Of a stretch of DNA of 44,751 nt, positions 43,461-44,751 are shown piece by piece. The notes under the pieces were generated by a model. The model was not told where the DNA came from, did no database searches, and saw only the letters and a program-made list of their open reading frames with translations. Positions within the stretch are counted from its first letter, which is position 1, and each line of letters starts with the position of its first letter. Source of the DNA: an uncultured Mollicutes bacterium (GTDB lineage: Bacteria; Bacillota_I; Bacilli_A; RF39; UBA660); NCBI GenBank assembly GCA_947652375.1, contig CANTCS010000010.1:1-44751 (forward strand), written 5' to 3'. The position numbers and the translations under genes were made by a program.

Positions 43461-44138
43461 ATGAAAATAGGAATCATTTTTGCAATGGCTGAGGAGCTAA
43501 ATGAATTAAAAAAAATTATTAAAATAACAAAAGAAGAGAAGATTTATGATTTATTATTTTATTATGGAGAAATAGATAATAAAATATGTGTTTTTGTAGA
43601 ATCCGGAATTGGAAAGGTAAATGCTAGTAGAACAACGCAAGTTTTAATTGATAAGATTGGTGTTGATTTTGTTTTTAATATTGGTGTTGCTGGAGGAATT
43701 AATAATACTTTAAAAGTAGGAGATATAGTTATTGGAGAAAAAGTAGTTCAACATGATTTTGATATTACTGCTTTTGATCATCCAAAAGGATATATTCCAA
43801 ATGTTGGCTTATTTTTAGAGAGTGATAAATATTTAGTTCAATTGGCTTTAAAAAATATTGAGGAAGCTTTTGTAGGAATTATTGCTTCAGGGGATATATT
43901 TTGTAGTAATTTAGAGATGGTTCAAGATATTAAGAATAATTTTAAGGCTTTGTGTGTAGAAATGGAGGGAGCAAGCATTGCTCAAGTATGTTATTTATGT
44001 AAAATACCTTTTATAATTATTAGAAGTATTTCTGATGTTCCTAATAATAATAATGTTATAACTTATGAAGAGTTTTTAACTTCAAGTGCTAAAAAAATTG
44101 CTTTAGTGATGAAAGATATTCTTCTAAAAATAAAATAA
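43461..44138 (+). CDS. mtnN: 5'-methylthioadenosine/S-adenosylhomocysteine nucleosidase
   Basis: A cytosolic nucleosidase of 225 residues that cleaves MTA and SAH to adenine and the thioribose, feeding methionine salvage and removing methylation inhibitors. Motifs are IIFAMAEELNEL (catalytic Glu near the N-terminus), ESGIGKVNA, NIGVAGGI, VGDIVIGEKVVQHDFD, ASGDIFCSN, VEMEGASIAQVC (substrate-binding Met-Glu) and IRSISDVPN (catalytic Asp). One base separates it from the RNB-like gene, whose last codons carry GAGGAAG as the ribosome binding site, so the two are co-transcribed. Confidence 0.95.
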   Translation: MKIGIIFAMAEELNELKKIIKITKEEKIYDLLFYYGEIDNKICVFVESGIGKVNASRTTQVLIDKIGVDFVFNIGVAGGINNTLKVGDIVIGEKVVQHDFDITAFDHPKGYIPNVGLFLESDKYLVQLALKNIEEAFVGIIASGDIFCSNLEMVQDIKNNFKALCVEMEGASIAQVCYLCKIPFIIIRSISDVPNNNNVITYEEFLTSSAKKIALVMKDILLKIK

Positions 44139-44205
44139 CTATCAATTAAACTGAACTTGTCAAGAAAAGTGGACAAATTCAATCAACTAAATAGTTATTT
44201 TTTTT
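44132..44205. terminator. bidirectional terminator between mtnN and the minus-strand gene
   Basis: Eleven-base arms AAAATAACTAT (44132-44142) and ATAGTTATTTT (44191-44201) enclose an inner stem TTGTC/GACAA. T runs follow in both directions, and both gene stops lie in the arms. Confidence 0.7.
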
Positions 44206-44692
44206 CGTAGGTTTTATTTCTAAAATGTTTATCATAATACTCTTCACGAACTATATTCATTTTATCTTCATCAATTATAACTGGAACAGTAGTCTTGTCG
44301 AGTTTAGAATAAGATAAATAAAATTCATCATTAAATAAAAGTTCACATAACATATCGTAATTGTTTTCTACTTCTTCCTTTATTAATAACTTAGGAGTAT
44401 TTTTATATACTTCGCGAAAAGGTTTTACATAGGCTAACTTTATTCCATATTCATTAGTTTCGTCTAATTTTATAATAATTTCATTTTTATAGCGTGATTC
44501 GTATTCTAAACAATACATATTGTCAACCTGTTTTACAAGTGTTAAAGTCCCTTGAAAAATTGCTGTTGGAATATCAAGCTCGCAAAATGGATCATAATTA
44601 ACTCCATCACACATTCTTGTTGCTGTATTTCTTTGGTAAACTAAGGGATTTAAAAGTAATAAACCAATATAATAGTCATTTAAAATATCCAT
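44195..44692 (-). CDS. protein of unknown function
   Basis: I do not recognise this 165-residue protein. It is soluble, with no signal peptide. The first half is beta-rich and includes a Cys in TRMCDGVNYDPFCELD and another in YCLEYESRY; the layout suggests a small domain of the type that binds ligands, but no named match is offered. The second half is helical. The ATG at 44692 has an in-frame TAG 15-17 bases upstream and no strong ribosome binding site, so the start is uncertain. A palindrome lies 21-39 bases upstream, so regulated expression is plausible. The gene converges on mtnN. Confidence 0.55.
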   Translation of the reverse strand: MDILNDYYIGLLLLNPLVYQRNTATRMCDGVNYDPFCELDIPTAIFQGTLTLVKQVDNMYCLEYESRYKNEIIIKLDETNEYGIKLAYVKPFREVYKNTPKLLIKEEVENNYDMLCELLFNDEFYLSYSKLDKTTVPVIIDEDKMNIVREEYYDKHFRNKTYEKK

Positions 44693-44712
44693 ATTGTCAC
44701 GTATAATCTAAT

Positions 44713-44731
44713 TATGTGATTTTTTCACATA
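44713..44731 (-). promoter_or_regulatory. operator-like palindrome upstream of the minus-strand gene
   Basis: TATGTGA and TCACATA form perfect seven-base arms with a five-base T-rich centre. The half sites resemble CRP-family TGTGA/TCACA, but the spacing is five rather than six. A regulator cannot be named. Confidence 0.45.
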
Positions 44732-44751
44732 TATTAGAAACTCCTTTCTTT

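Noticed and set aside
44713..44731. Naming the palindrome a CRP site
   Set aside because: The centre is five bases, not six, and no CRP-family regulator is in the window.
1..44751. Use of an alternative genetic code (TGA as Trp), as in Mollicutes
   Set aside because: Tryptophan is encoded by TGG throughout the conserved proteins and TGA ends open frames, so the standard code applies.

Overview
The window is AT-rich Firmicute-type DNA that uses the standard code (TGG for Trp, TGA as a stop). It carries a Gram-positive cell wall gene set (MraY, FtsW, a PASTA-tailed class B PBP), AddAB, a YceD-L32 pair, YugP and SipW-type signal peptidases. Genes are mostly on the + strand, with strong AGGAGG-type ribosome binding sites and extended -10 promoters (TGnTATAAT). 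This fits an uncultured gut Bacilli lineage of the RF39 / Mycoplasmatota-related kind; the taxonomic call is an inference. No rRNA, tRNA, CRISPR array, transposase or recombinase gene was seen.

Layout. 117-3660: a tight three-gene operon. It encodes an AAA+ (MoxR-type) ATPase with an N-terminal C-type-lectin/DUF6273-like module, a short ATPase-like protein without a Walker A, and a metallopeptidase-like/VWA protein. A sharply GC-richer patch at about 331-460 lies exactly where a diversity-generating retroelement variable region would be expected. 3713-12215: a class B PBP (minus strand), a coiled-coil protein, mraY, an M18 aminopeptidase, ftsW and a membrane-anchored protein. 12404-21853: a polysaccharide deacetylase, a HExxH protein, two flavoproteins, YugP, a MYG1-family protein, a TasA-like membrane protein, yceD and rpmF. 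The rpmF product begins with a peptide resembling the Prp-cleaved leader of L27.

21854-23506 is gene-poor. It holds one orphan gene and a run of three strong RNA hairpins, bracketed by perfect 24-bp direct repeats.

23507-35469 is an export and surface-structure region: a pilin-like protein, a PH-domain protein, a SipW-like peptidase, a TasA-like major subunit, a 952-residue adhesin ending in a TasA-like domain, a second SipW-like peptidase, a minor TasA-like subunit, a 550-residue secreted protein, a classical signal peptidase I and a 713-residue repeat surface protein. I read this as a TasA/camelysin-like fibre locus with dedicated peptidases and a candidate tip adhesin; that assignment is inferred from architecture.

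35773-44692: a lipoprotein, compact addB and addA, a divergent RNB (RNase II-like) protein with only part of its catalytic Asp set, mtnN, and a minus-strand gene of unknown function.

The best candidates for undescribed biology are the possibly diversified ATPase operon, the TasA-like fibre locus, the L32 leader peptide, the repeat-flanked orphan gene with its structured RNA, and the pseudo-RNB protein.
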